64,000 nucleotides of DNA, taken from the NCBI RefSeq assembly GCF_002802865.1, contig NZ_PGLQ01000001.1:1-64000 (forward strand), written 5' to 3'. The notes beneath the pieces were generated by a model. The model worked only from the letters and a program-made list of their open reading frames with translations, did not search any database and was not told the origin of the DNA. This document shows positions 18,176 to 28,017 of this stretch, in pieces (position 1 is the stretch's first letter; every line of letters begins with the position of its first letter). Source of the DNA: Bifidobacterium scaligerum. GTDB lineage: Bacteria; Actinomycetota; Actinomycetes; Actinomycetales; Bifidobacteriaceae. A program made the translations under genes and the position numbers.

Positions 18176-18205
18176 GGATGCGAGCTGAATTTGAGGCTCG
18201 CATCC
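18176..18205 (+). other. Hairpin between permease and GH31 gene
   Basis: Ten-base perfect arms GGATGCGAGC (18176-18185) and complement (18196-18205) around a ten-base loop, without a T-run. Probably a processing or stability element within the operon rather than a full terminator. Confidence 0.5.
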
Positions 18206-18258
18206 ATATAGACAAACACGACAACGTCATCATATCGATAACGTCAAAGGAGACTTAC

Positions 18259-20331
18259 ATGACACTGCTTACCTTCCACACCGACGGCCATGCCCTGACT
18301 TGGACCGGCGACGGCGAATACCTGCGCATCGAACCGTGGGGCGACGATTCGATCCGTGTTCGCTCGGCGCAAATGCACGAGGTGGAGAATCCCGAATGGG
18401 CGCTGCTGGATAACCCGAAGCAGGATCCCGATGCCGTATCGGTGCATATCGATGAGGAACATTCCACCGCCGAGCTGCGCAATGGCGGTATCGTGGTCAA
18501 GGCTGAGGCCTCTTACGATGTTTACGGTGGTGCGGGCTATGAGGAACCTCGTTGCGAGCTGAGCTTCTTCAAGGCGGATGGCACGCCGCTGTTCCGCGAA
18601 TCGGCGCGCGGTGGTTCGCTGGACTTGCATGCCCGCCGGTTCAAGCCGATTATCGGCGGCGATCACGCCGTGACGGTGTCGTTCGAGGCACCGACAGATG
18701 AGCGACTGTACGGTATGGGTGAATACCAGCAGAACGTTATGGATCTGAAGGGATGCACGCTGGAACTCGCCCATCGCAATTCCCAGGCATCCGTGCCGTT
18801 TGTCGTCTCTTCAGCTGGCTACGGCTTCCTGTGGAACAATCCGGCTGTCGGCTCGGTGACCTTCGGCAAGAACCGCACCGAATGGAAGGCTGACGCCACC
18901 AGACAGATCGACTACTGGATCACCGTGGGCTCTACGCCGGCCGTGATCATGGAACACTATGCGGACGCCACCGGTCATGCGCCTGTGATGCCCGAATGGG
19001 GCTTGGGCTTCTGGCAGTGCAAGCTGCGCTACTGGAATCAGGAGCAGCTGCTTGAAGTGGCACGCGGCTTCAAGAAGCGCAACATTCCGCTGGACCTCAT
19101 CGTCATTGACTTCTTCCACTGGCCGTACATGGGCGACTTCCGCTTCGAGAAGGAATTCTGGCCCGATCCGAAGGCCATGTGCGACGAACTGCACGAGATG
19201 GGCGTCAAGGTCATGGCCTCCGTGTGGCCGCAGGTCGCCATTGCTTCGGAGAACTACGCCGAGATGAAGGCGAACAATCTGCTGGTACGCGCCGACCGAG
19301 GACAGGACATCGGCATGATGTTCGAAGGCCCCAGCCAGTTCTTCGATGCCACCAACCCGGCAGCCCGCGACTATGTGTGGAACAAGTGCCGAGCCAACTA
19401 CGCTGACCTGGGCATTGACGCATTCTGGCTGGACGAGGCTGAACCTGAATACGGCACCTACGATTTCGAGAATTATCGTTACTATGCCGGCCCCAACCAG
19501 CAGGTGGCGAATGTCTATCCTCGTGAATACAACCGCGGCTTCTATGAAGGGCAGGCGGCATACGGACGTACGGACGAGATCGTCAACCTGACCCGTTGCG
19601 CCTGGGCCGGTTCCCAGCGCTACGGCGCTCTGGTCTGGAGCGGCGACGTCGGCTCCACTTTCGCCGATTTGAAGGCGCAGATCACCTGCGGCATCCACAT
19701 GGGCATGGCCGGCATCCCGTGGTTCACCACCGATATGGGCGGCTTCCACGACGGCGACATCAACAGCGATTCGTTCAAGGAACTGCTGGCCCGCTGGTGC
19801 CAGTTCTCCTGCTTCTCCCCGGTGATGCGCAACCACGGCGATCGCTCGGCACTCCAGCCGGACGGCACGATGAAGGAGACCATCACGAACGCCGCCGGTG
19901 AGCATCGTTCTCCCTCCGGCGCGGACAACGAGCCGTGGAGCTATGGTGAGGACATCGAACGCATCATGGTCAAGTTCATCAACGTGCGTGAACGTCTGCG
20001 TGACTACATGCGTGAGCTGTTCGCCGAAGCCCACGAGAGCGGGCATCCTCTGATTCGTGGCCTGTTCTTCGAATTCCCGAACGATGCCGCCGCCGCGGAT
20101 ATCGCCGACGAATACATGCTCGGAGCGGATCTGCTGGTCGCTCCCGTGGTCGAGGAAGGCGCACGCTCCCGCGAAGTGTACCTGCCCGGCGACGGCGAGA
20201 CAAGCTGGACTGACCTGCGTGACGGCGCCGTGTACGCCGCCGGCCAGACGATCACGGCGAATGCGCCGCTCGACTCGGTGCCGGTGTTCGCACGCAACGG
20301 CCATGATCATGGACTTGCAGGAGCACTGTAA
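18259..20331 (+). CDS. GH31 alpha-glycosidase (alpha-xylosidase/alpha-glucosidase)
   Basis: A 690-residue cytoplasmic glycoside hydrolase of family 31, retaining mechanism. The nucleophile aspartate is D392 in AFWLDEAEPEYG, and the acid/base candidate is D463 in LVWSGDVGS. The N-terminal beta-sandwich, the WGLGFWQCKLRYWNQEQ barrel start and the C-terminal ADEYMLGADLLVAPV block are all typical. Length and motifs fit YicI-like alpha-xylosidases and related alpha-glucosidases. The absence of a signal peptide and the upstream importer imply hydrolysis of imported oligosaccharide. AAAGGAG precedes ATG 18259; the longer in-frame extension lacks similarity. Confidence 0.92.
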   Translation: MTLLTFHTDGHALTWTGDGEYLRIEPWGDDSIRVRSAQMHEVENPEWALLDNPKQDPDAVSVHIDEEHSTAELRNGGIVVKAEASYDVYGGAGYEEPRCELSFFKADGTPLFRESARGGSLDLHARRFKPIIGGDHAVTVSFEAPTDERLYGMGEYQQNVMDLKGCTLELAHRNSQASVPFVVSSAGYGFLWNNPAVGSVTFGKNRTEWKADATRQIDYWITVGSTPAVIMEHYADATGHAPVMPEWGLGFWQCKLRYWNQEQLLEVARGFKKRNIPLDLIVIDFFHWPYMGDFRFEKEFWPDPKAMCDELHEMGVKVMASVWPQVAIASENYAEMKANNLLVRADRGQDIGMMFEGPSQFFDATNPAARDYVWNKCRANYADLGIDAFWLDEAEPEYGTYDFENYRYYAGPNQQVANVYPREYNRGFYEGQAAYGRTDEIVNLTRCAWAGSQRYGALVWSGDVGSTFADLKAQITCGIHMGMAGIPWFTTDMGGFHDGDINSDSFKELLARWCQFSCFSPVMRNHGDRSALQPDGTMKETITNAAGEHRSPSGADNEPWSYGEDIERIMVKFINVRERLRDYMRELFAEAHESGHPLIRGLFFEFPNDAAAADIADEYMLGADLLVAPVVEEGARSREVYLPGDGETSWTDLRDGAVYAAGQTITANAPLDSVPVFARNGHDHGLAGAL

Positions 20332-20380
20332 ACCACCTTCAGATCGCTGTGTCCAACGCACGATCTGACCGATAACACCT

Positions 20381-20412
20381 GACCGTACCGGTTCGTCCCT
20401 GCCGGTACGGTC
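20381..20412. terminator. Terminator between convergent GH31 and membrane protein genes
   Basis: Perfect 11-base arms GACCGTACCGG (20381-20391) and complement (20402-20412), ten-base loop, then TTGTCAT. It sits between two convergent genes and can serve both. Confidence 0.75.
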
Positions 20413-20458
20413 TTGTCATATGTGGCGCAGTGTGATGTATTGGCACGCTGACGCGTGT

Positions 20459-21436
20459 TCAACTGCTCGACGAGCGAGCTGTACCGAACCAGCTGGTGTA
20501 GATCAGCGAGAAATTGCGGTTGCCGTAGCTGGAACAGGAATCACCCTCGCCGTTGCCGGCGGCCAGCGCCGCAGTATTCGGCTGGTAGGGCGTATAGATG
20601 TACAGCAATGCGGTGGCTTTGTTCTCGATGTACACCTCGGTGCCGCCGCAAGCCGCATTCGGATGATACTGCACGTAATTCAACGTCTTTGCTTGGTATC
20701 CGTACTGGCTTTCGTGGGCCACATAATATTGATACCGTTGCGCGGCTCCGTACACTTGGCGGAAGAAGCCGGCGTATTTCGGATCACAGTTGGCGCTATC
20801 CGGACAGCTTAGCCCCATCGCCGCCTGATATTGAAAATCGGTGACGTTGGTGGCTGTGACCAGATGCTGCTCCTTCTGCATTACGGTGAGCAACACCTTG
20901 GGACTGATCCCGCATGCTCTGGCCGATTTGACGATGATGGCCGCCGCCCTCTCACCCTTCTTGCCCTCATAGGCATTGCAGTATGCATCGGCCGGCTGAT
21001 CAGTGGTGTCAAAGGTTTTTGATTTCAGGCAACTCGCGTCAGTGCATGCCGCCCCCTGTTCGTCAAGGAACGATTGCACTTCCGATTCGCTCATCGCGTT
21101 GCCGTTGAAGAACTGGCCGTCGGAGATGATGTTGCCCGGGTTGAAACCATAGTCCTGCGCAAGCTGCAACTGGCGAGCCTCGGCCGCCTGTACCGAATGC
21201 CGCCATTCGACAAACCATATGGTTCCCGTTACCAGCGCCACAGTGCAGACCAGTGCCACCACTGTAATCAGCACGATTTTGATGCGTTGCCATAATGATG
21301 CACGACGCCACCGTTTTGCCAACGACTGATGACGTGTGGCTGTACGTGAGGATTGACGTGATTTTCTCCGCTGTGTTTTCTGCGGTGTTTTACGTGGTGC
21401 CTTCCGTTGCGTTTTCCGCTGTTTCGTCTGTGCCAT
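20459..21436 (-). CDS. Membrane-anchored exported protein, hemagglutinin-like actinobacterial domain
   Basis: About 325 residues. The start is very basic with a repeated K/R-T/Q pattern (QRKTQRKAPRKTPQKTQRRK), then one membrane helix (IKIVLITVVALVCTVALVTG), then an extracellular domain with paired cysteines. That domain (NGNAMSESEVQSFL, ACGISPKVLLTVMQKEQ, MGLSCPDSANCDPKYAGFF, YTPYQPN, GDSCSSYGNRNFSLIYTSWFG) recurs in cell-surface proteins of many Actinobacteria, often annotated hemagglutinin or wall-associated; activity unknown. The MQKEQ helix resembles lysozyme-like folds (weak inference). The upstream in-frame extension would overlap hrpA, so I prefer ATG 21436, 35 bases after hrpA. Confidence 0.75.
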   Translation of the reverse strand: MAQTKQRKTQRKAPRKTPQKTQRRKSRQSSRTATRHQSLAKRWRRASLWQRIKIVLITVVALVCTVALVTGTIWFVEWRHSVQAAEARQLQLAQDYGFNPGNIISDGQFFNGNAMSESEVQSFLDEQGAACTDASCLKSKTFDTTDQPADAYCNAYEGKKGERAAAIIVKSARACGISPKVLLTVMQKEQHLVTATNVTDFQYQAAMGLSCPDSANCDPKYAGFFRQVYGAAQRYQYYVAHESQYGYQAKTLNYVQYHPNAACGGTEVYIENKATALLYIYTPYQPNTAALAAGNGEGDSCSSYGNRNFSLIYTSWFGTARSSSS

Positions 21437-21471
21437 GGAGAGATTGCTTATGTTGTGTATCAGCGGAAACC

Positions 21472-24400
21472 CTATGCCAGAACCTTTTTGATGCGGTTTA
21501 AGGATGCCGGCCCCTTGGTGCCGAGTTCCTGCGCCCACAGACTCACGTAAAACTCCTCAAGCATCCATCGGCCTTGTTCGGCCTGCTGCATCAGCGCTTC
21601 ATGCTTGGGGCCGGCAGGTTCGGCCTTGGCGTGTGCCATGGCCTTATCCACCAGCTGTTTCGCTTCATCGGCCTGCCAAGCCCACTTGACGTCACGGTTC
21701 TTGTCGGTTTTCGCCTTGTTCAGTCGGCTCAAATCAGCCTTGAGGTATCGGCTGATCGAGGTAAGCGCATCCGGGGGAGTGCGGCCCACGAATCCGGGGT
21801 AGACCAGTGTGGCGATGTGATCGCGAATCGACTGGAGTACGGAAAGCATCGGCAGATCAGCTTTGCCGGACGTGGCTTTGTCTACTTCGGCATACGACTT
21901 GAGGATGGCGATAACGTCACGGGCCACCTTATAAACGGTGTCCTCATACACTTCCTGTACATCAAGTACGGCGTTCGCCAAGGCTTCGTCATTCGCAAGG
22001 GTGTCCACTCTCGGCAGCAGACGTTTGACGGCGGCCAGCTGCAGGTCTTCGACCAAGTCGGCAGTGGACTTGTACGGTGCCGAGGCCAACATCAGCGCCT
22101 CGGCACCCAACCAACGCGAAGAGACACGTTCGGATGGCAGACGCAACGCATCCAGTGCGCCACGCCACAACATGACGGCACGTGACTCGGTAGTGGCACC
22201 AGCCTTATGCAGCAGGTTGGCCCGCTGCACCAGTTTGCCTTGTTCGCCGGCTTGTTCGGCCTGCTTCTTGACCATCTGACGTGCGGAAGCCTCCGCTTGC
22301 TCGGCGAATGTACGCTGTAGGGCCTTCAGATCCTTGGATGTACCCAATACCTTGACCGGGCCACGTGCACGCCTACGACCTCGCTGGTTGCGATTGGGCG
22401 GCAGTTGCTGCTCCACCGCAAACGTGACCCTGAGATAGGGGGAGAGCCGTTCGACCAGTTCCGGTCCCAACACCTCAGGATGAATCTGCGCGCCCACGGT
22501 GGCGATGGCCGCCCGTGTGAACACATGCGCCAGATCAGGCCAGAGCGCGGTATCTGCGCCCTCCTGCTCAACTGGCGGCAGATTCGGCTTCTGCTGAGAG
22601 CCGGAACCGGGAAGATCGGGATACTGTTCGTCAATCCAGTTGCGAATCTTCTTGGCGGCATCCGGGGCCGGCACGAATTGCACACGCAACTGTTTGGGCA
22701 ACGCTTTGATCATCGACAGAATCAGCTCATCCAGCAGACCCGGCACATTCCAGGTAAACTGTTCCGGGCTGATACGTGAAAGGGCTTTCAACGGCACATG
22801 CACCGTGACGCCGTCGGCCGGATCGGCCGGATCGTAGACGTAGCTCAATCGCAGATCGATAGGCTGACCGTCCGATCCGAGCGTATGCCAGTGATCGGGA
22901 TAGTCATCCAAGCTTACCGACTCGCTGGACGCCAGGCGCTCCACTTTGGCGGGGTCGAAGGTGAGCAGATCCGGATGTTCGTCATGCTCGTGCTTCCACC
23001 ATTTGGCCAGATCGGCGACGGACGTCACATCTGCGGGGATGATCGCGTTATAGAAGTCGAACAGATCCTCGTCAGATACGGTGTCAGCCAGCTGACGTGT
23101 GCGGCTGGCGTCATCAGCGGCATCTTCGAGAATATCGCGGTTGCCGTTGACAAACTCGTCGTAACTGAACCGCTGCTGGATATCGCCGTCTACCAGACCC
23201 TGACGAATCAGGAAATCACGCGCCTCAGGTGGATTGATGCGTCCCCATTGCACCGCGCGATCCTGCACGATCGGCAAACCATACAGCAGTACGCGGGCCG
23301 TGGCCACCGCAGAGCCACGGGAAGCGGACCAATGAGGCTCCGCATACGTGGTGCGCGTCAACTGGCCGGCCAAAGGCTCGGCCCACGCCGGATCAATGGC
23401 TGCCGAATAACGGGCCCACAGTCGCGAAGTCTCCACCAATTCCGTGCTCATCACCCAAGCGGGTGTCTTCTTGGCCACTGCCGAGGCCGGGAACAGTGCG
23501 AAACGAGTGCCTCGGGCACCCTGATACTCGTTTTTCGACTGTTTCTGCGCGCGTTTCATCGCGCGAGCGCGAGCAGCCCCGGTAAGACCGGCGAAATCGG
23601 AGGCTTTCGGTTCGCGAATCACCTGCATGCCCATCATCGACAGCAGGCCGGCAAGCATTGATTTGTGGATACCGTCCGCATCCCACGAACAGCATAACGA
23701 ATGAGCGGCCTGTTGATTCAACGGAAGCTGACGGATCTGCAAACCGGGGCGGGAGGACGGCAACGGCTCTCCGACCTTGAACTTCAGCTCATGGCACATC
23801 TGCGTCAGCTGAGAGACCAGATCCTTCCACTGACGCATACGCAGCCAACTGAAATATTCGGTCTTGCAGATACGGCGCAATGCGTTGTTGCTGGGATTGC
23901 CGTCCGCTTGGAACACTCGATCCCAGATGTTCAGAGCCGTGAGAAAATCACTGGTCTCATCCGCGTATCGGTTATGGATGCGGTCCGCGTCCTCGCGCTT
24001 GTCATCCGGACGCTCCCGCGGATCCTGAAGGCTCAAGAAGGAGACGATGACCAGCACGGCGGCCAACGTATTCGGCGAACCGATGCGGGCCGCTTCGATA
24101 ACCATGCGACCGAGACGCACATCGATGGGAATGCGCGCCAGCTGGCGACCGATATGCGTTAGCGTCACCTCGCCATGCTTGCGTCCGATGGCCTTGAGTT
24201 CGGTGAGCTCATTGAAACCATCCGATACGGCTTTCATATCCGGCGGATCGATGAAGCCGAAACTGGTGACGTCCTCGGCGGTGCGAGCCACACCCACCGA
24301 AAGCATATGCAGCACCACCGCGCCCAGCGAGGTACGCAGAATCTCCGGTTCGGTGAAGCGCGGACGGGTCTCGTAATCCTCGCGCGAATACAAGCGGATC

Positions 24401-25617
24401 GCAATACCGTCCGCCACACGGCCGCATCGGCCGCTTCGCTGATCGGCGCTGGCCTGACTGATCGGTTCGATAGGAAGCCGCTGCACCTTGGCGGTCTTCG
24501 AATATCGGGAGATACGGGCGGTACCCGGATCGACCACGTAGCGGATGCCGGGCACGGTCAGCGAGGTTTCAGCCACGTTCGTGGCGATGACGATGCGCTG
24601 ATGCGTATGAGGCTCAAACACCTTGTGCTGGTCGGACGCCGAAAGTCTGGCGAACAACGGCATGATCTCGATGGCATCCGGGCGGCGCATATCCTCCACG
24701 CGCGGACCGTAATGGTGTCGCAATGCCGCCTCGAATTCGTGGATGTCGCGCTCGCCGGAAGCGAAGACCAGAATGTCACGGGCTCCACGTTCGTGCGAGG
24801 AATGAATCACCAGTTCGGCGCATGCACGAGCCACGGCGGTGGGCATATCCGTAATGCCGTCTTCGGCATATCCGGCGTTGCTGCGTCCATTGCCTGAATG
24901 CGGGCGGTCTTCGGACTGCGCGACCGCGGACGCCAACTCATCGTAATCGGCGTCACCGGGGCGCGCTCCCACAGCGAAGCCGGGCACCTCGCGCATCAGC
25001 GCCGGAGCGGTCCCCAGCGGCTCATACACCACCTGCACCGGGAATGTGCGGCCGGAGACCTCGATAACTGGCACCTTCTCGTGCAGCGCATGCTCGAAAT
25101 GTTCTTGGAATTTCACCGAGTCGATGGTCGCGGAGGTAATTACCAGTTTCAGATCGCGTCTGCGGGGCAGCAGCGCGGTGAGATATCCGAGCAGGAAGTC
25201 GATGTTCAGGCTGCGCTCGTGCGCCTCATCGATGATGATCGTATCGTATTGGCTCAGATTCGGATCGCGTTGAATCTGAGCCAGAAGAATACCGTCGGTA
25301 ACTACGCGCAGACGAGTGTTGGGGGAGCTCTCGTCGGTGAATCGCACCTGATAGCCCACTTCTGCGCCGAGCGGCACGTCCATTTCAGCGGCGATGCGTT
25401 CGGCCACGGTACGCGCGGCGATGCGACGCGGCTGGGTATGCACGATCTGCCGGCCGTGCGTACCACGCCCCAGCTCCAACAGGATCTTCGGCAACTGGGT
25501 GGTCTTACCGGAACCGGTCTGGCCGGAAACAATAACGACTTGGGAATGCCGGACCGCGTTCGCTATCTCATCGCGTGCGGCGGAAACCGGAAGTTCAACG
25601 GGATACTCATATTTCAT
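21472..25617 (-). CDS. hrpA: ATP-dependent RNA helicase HrpA
   Basis: A DEAH-box RNA helicase of about 1381 residues, linked in other bacteria to rescue of stalled ribosomes and mRNA processing. Walker A is SGQTGSGKTTQLPK (K38). The DEAH box is TIIIDEAHERSLNIDF, motif III is VITSATID, and motif VI is QRSGRCGRVADG. The long C-terminal HrpA-specific extension (DUF3418-like) is complete. ATG 25617 overlaps the stop of the upstream methyltransferase by 11 bases; a TTG at 25629 is an alternative. Translational coupling with that gene is likely. Confidence 0.94.
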   Translation of the reverse strand: MKYEYPVELPVSAARDEIANAVRHSQVVIVSGQTGSGKTTQLPKILLELGRGTHGRQIVHTQPRRIAARTVAERIAAEMDVPLGAEVGYQVRFTDESSPNTRLRVVTDGILLAQIQRDPNLSQYDTIIIDEAHERSLNIDFLLGYLTALLPRRRDLKLVITSATIDSVKFQEHFEHALHEKVPVIEVSGRTFPVQVVYEPLGTAPALMREVPGFAVGARPGDADYDELASAVAQSEDRPHSGNGRSNAGYAEDGITDMPTAVARACAELVIHSSHERGARDILVFASGERDIHEFEAALRHHYGPRVEDMRRPDAIEIMPLFARLSASDQHKVFEPHTHQRIVIATNVAETSLTVPGIRYVVDPGTARISRYSKTAKVQRLPIEPISQASADQRSGRCGRVADGIAIRLYSREDYETRPRFTEPEILRTSLGAVVLHMLSVGVARTAEDVTSFGFIDPPDMKAVSDGFNELTELKAIGRKHGEVTLTHIGRQLARIPIDVRLGRMVIEAARIGSPNTLAAVLVIVSFLSLQDPRERPDDKREDADRIHNRYADETSDFLTALNIWDRVFQADGNPSNNALRRICKTEYFSWLRMRQWKDLVSQLTQMCHELKFKVGEPLPSSRPGLQIRQLPLNQQAAHSLCCSWDADGIHKSMLAGLLSMMGMQVIREPKASDFAGLTGAARARAMKRAQKQSKNEYQGARGTRFALFPASAVAKKTPAWVMSTELVETSRLWARYSAAIDPAWAEPLAGQLTRTTYAEPHWSASRGSAVATARVLLYGLPIVQDRAVQWGRINPPEARDFLIRQGLVDGDIQQRFSYDEFVNGNRDILEDAADDASRTRQLADTVSDEDLFDFYNAIIPADVTSVADLAKWWKHEHDEHPDLLTFDPAKVERLASSESVSLDDYPDHWHTLGSDGQPIDLRLSYVYDPADPADGVTVHVPLKALSRISPEQFTWNVPGLLDELILSMIKALPKQLRVQFVPAPDAAKKIRNWIDEQYPDLPGSGSQQKPNLPPVEQEGADTALWPDLAHVFTRAAIATVGAQIHPEVLGPELVERLSPYLRVTFAVEQQLPPNRNQRGRRRARGPVKVLGTSKDLKALQRTFAEQAEASARQMVKKQAEQAGEQGKLVQRANLLHKAGATTESRAVMLWRGALDALRLPSERVSSRWLGAEALMLASAPYKSTADLVEDLQLAAVKRLLPRVDTLANDEALANAVLDVQEVYEDTVYKVARDVIAILKSYAEVDKATSGKADLPMLSVLQSIRDHIATLVYPGFVGRTPPDALTSISRYLKADLSRLNKAKTDKNRDVKWAWQADEAKQLVDKAMAHAKAEPAGPKHEALMQQAEQGRWMLEEFYVSLWAQELGTKGPASLNRIKKVLA

Positions 25618-26263
25618 GACGGACTTCAATAATACGGAAGCCCTTGGAGCTGGCGTATTTGCTTACCGCGAATCCATCGCCCAGCGCCTCGTCCAGCCAG
25701 GGAATCAGCGAATCAGAGCCCAGATTCCTCTGCACCACCAAATAGGCGGCACCCTCATTGTTGAGACGTGGCAGCCAAGTCATCAGCAAAGTGTGCAGCG
25801 CCTCCTTGCCGATGCGAATCGGTGGGTTCGACCAGATGACATCGAACGTCGTGTCGGCAGGCACGGCGGCGGCAAACGACGGCTGCTGCGCTGCGGGCAG
25901 ACAGGCACCCGTTTCATCGGTCTGCGAGACATGGATATTCGGACAGTTGTTGGACTGTGCGTTGCCATGCGTCAGCTCCAAGGCTCGTTCGTTGACATCC
26001 ACCGCCCATACGTTCGCTTCGGGACTCTCCGCAGCCAAGGTCAAGGCAATCGGACCCCAGCCACAGCCCAAATCGAGAAAATCGCCGGCCAGCGGCGGCT
26101 CCGGCGCATGCTTGAGCAATACGGAAGTGCCCAAATCCAGTCGTGAACCGGAGAAGACGCCGTTGGACACCTGAACCTGCGCGTCACGGCCACGCAGCGA
26201 AACGTGCAGCGTACGCCTGACGTCCTTGGACGAAGGATCCGCGGAGAAATACTGCTCTGCCAT
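25607..26263 (-). CDS. RsmC-like class I methyltransferase
   Basis: About 218 residues, a SAM-dependent methyltransferase of the MTS/RsmC type that modifies guanine in rRNA or related RNA. Motif I is LDLGCGWGPIALTLA, the acidic residue motif is VWAVDVNERALELT, and the catalytic NPPI motif is VIWSNPPIRIGK. ATG 26263 has GGAG six bases upstream; ATGs at 26266 and 26275 are also in frame, and longer in-frame sequence upstream runs through a repeat. It overlaps hrpA. The exact rRNA base modified is not determined. Confidence 0.88.
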   Translation of the reverse strand: MAEQYFSADPSSKDVRRTLHVSLRGRDAQVQVSNGVFSGSRLDLGTSVLLKHAPEPPLAGDFLDLGCGWGPIALTLAAESPEANVWAVDVNERALELTHGNAQSNNCPNIHVSQTDETGACLPAAQQPSFAAAVPADTTFDVIWSNPPIRIGKEALHTLLMTWLPRLNNEGAAYLVVQRNLGSDSLIPWLDEALGDGFAVSKYASSKGFRIIEVRHEI

Positions 26264-26318
26264 CATCAACTCCATTTCCGCGGGGCGTTTCCGCACTCGC
26301 CGCAACCGTTTCGTTACT

Positions 26319-26370
26319 GTTCTGTGTATTGGTTCCGTGTACTGGTTCCGTGTATTAGTTCTGTGTATTG
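26319..26370. repeat. Four tandem 13-bp repeats in a divergent promoter region
   Basis: Units start at 26319, 26332, 26345 and 26358 with consensus GTTCYGTGTAYTG; units 1 and 4 are identical. They lie between the divergent methyltransferase and hflX genes. The 13-base period is not a multiple of three, which argues against coding. It may be a regulator-binding array or slipped-strand repeat. Confidence 0.9.
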
Positions 26371-26453
26371 CGCCCATATCGGGCATGTCACCTCATTTGA
26401 TGATAATAAGAAGCCATACAAGAATCGGGAACCATTGATTTGAAGAGGCGTCT

Positions 26454-27959
26454 TTGACTGACAACAACCAGTACACCGACATCGACCACGGCAGCTCCGG
26501 CATTACCGCTCAGGGAGTGCTTTCCTCACAGTCGGATGTGTTGCTTGACGATAATCAACGTCCTTCGGGATGGCATGAAGACACCAATCAGGAGTGGGAA
26601 GAACGCGAGGCTCGCAACGAGCTCAAGCATGTGGCCGGGCTCGGCGAACTCGAAGATGTCACCGAAGTCGAATACCGCAAGGTTCGTCTGGAACGTGTGG
26701 TGCTTGTCGGCGTGTGGTCTTCGCGCGAGACCACACAGGCCAAGGCGGAGGAGTCATTGAGGGAGCTTGCCGCGCTCGCCGAAACCGCTGGCGCGGTGGT
26801 GTGCGACGGGCTGTTGCAGCATCGTCTGCGCCCGGACGCCGCCACGTATGTCGGTTCCGGAAAAGCGCGGGAGATCGCGGATATCGTGGCGAGGGAAGAG
26901 GCCGATACCATCATCGTGGACGATGATCTGCCACCTTCGCAACGTCGAGCGTTGGAAGACACGGCCAAAGTCAAAGTGGTCGATCGTACGGCTGTGATTC
27001 TGGATATTTTCGCCCAACACGCCACCTCTCGTGAAGGTAAGGCACAGGTGGAGCTCGCCCAGCTCGAATACATGCTGCCTCGACTGCGCGGATGGGGTGG
27101 TTCCCTGTCCCGTCAGGCCGGTGGTCGAGCGGCCGGTGCCGATGCGGGCATTGGCTCACGTGGACCTGGCGAGACGAAAATCGAGATGGACCGCCGCGTG
27201 ATTCGCACGCGCATTGCCCGTCTGAAGCGGCAGATTCGCGAGATGGCACCCGCACGTGAGGTCAAACGTGGGTCCAGACGACGTTTCGGATTGCCTACAG
27301 TGGCTGTGGTGGGGTACACGAACGCCGGCAAATCGTCGTTGACCAATCGGCTGACCGGCTCGGCCGAATTGGTGGAGAATGCGCTGTTCGCCACGCTGGA
27401 TACGGCGGTCAGGCGGGCAAAAACCCGTGACGGACGTGCCTATGCCTATGTGGATACGGTGGGTTTCGTGCGCCGGCTGCCCACTCAGCTAGTCGAGGCG
27501 TTCAAGTCAACACTGGAGGAAGTGGCCGAGGCGGACATCATCGTGCATGTGGTGGATGGCTCGCATCCGGATCCGTTCTCGCAGATCGAAGCGGTGAACG
27601 ATGTATTGGCTGACATCGAAGGGACTGCATCCATACCGCGCGTGCTGGCGTTCAACAAGGCGGATCAGATCGATGATGCGACTCGTGAACGATTGGCGGC
27701 TCTGGAACCGCAGGCTCATATCGTCTCCGCATTCAGTGGAGAGGGGCTCGACTCGTTGCGTGCTGCGGTGGAGGATCTGCTGCCGGTGCCTCATGTACAT
27801 GTGGATGCGCTGCTGCCCTACACTGCGGGCTCGTTGTTGTCTCAGGTGCGTGAATACGGCTTGGTGGAACGGGTGGAATATCGCGATGACGGTGTCAAGC
27901 TGGAGGCGAATGTGGATTCGCATCTGGCGGCGCGTGTGATCGATCAGGCCATCGGCTGA
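26454..27959 (+). CDS. hflX: GTPase HflX
   Basis: A ribosome-associated GTPase of 501 residues that splits stalled or stressed 70S ribosomes. The N-terminal HflX domain includes VGSGKAREIAD and VELAQLEYMLPRLRGWG. G1 is GYTNAGKSSLTN near residue 288, G3 is DTVGFVRRLP, and G4 is AFNKADQID. The start is TTG 26454, placed by GAAGAGG six bases upstream. Divergent from the methyltransferase across a 13-bp repeat array. It joins HrpA as a second ribosome-rescue-type gene in this neighbourhood. Confidence 0.94.
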   Translation: MTDNNQYTDIDHGSSGITAQGVLSSQSDVLLDDNQRPSGWHEDTNQEWEEREARNELKHVAGLGELEDVTEVEYRKVRLERVVLVGVWSSRETTQAKAEESLRELAALAETAGAVVCDGLLQHRLRPDAATYVGSGKAREIADIVAREEADTIIVDDDLPPSQRRALEDTAKVKVVDRTAVILDIFAQHATSREGKAQVELAQLEYMLPRLRGWGGSLSRQAGGRAAGADAGIGSRGPGETKIEMDRRVIRTRIARLKRQIREMAPAREVKRGSRRRFGLPTVAVVGYTNAGKSSLTNRLTGSAELVENALFATLDTAVRRAKTRDGRAYAYVDTVGFVRRLPTQLVEAFKSTLEEVAEADIIVHVVDGSHPDPFSQIEAVNDVLADIEGTASIPRVLAFNKADQIDDATRERLAALEPQAHIVSAFSGEGLDSLRAAVEDLLPVPHVHVDALLPYTAGSLLSQVREYGLVERVEYRDDGVKLEANVDSHLAARVIDQAIG

Positions 27960-28017
27960 GCGGGTGACGAATATCACAGTGTGAATCGAGTTTGCCCACG
28001 TTGGACGCGAAAATTCC

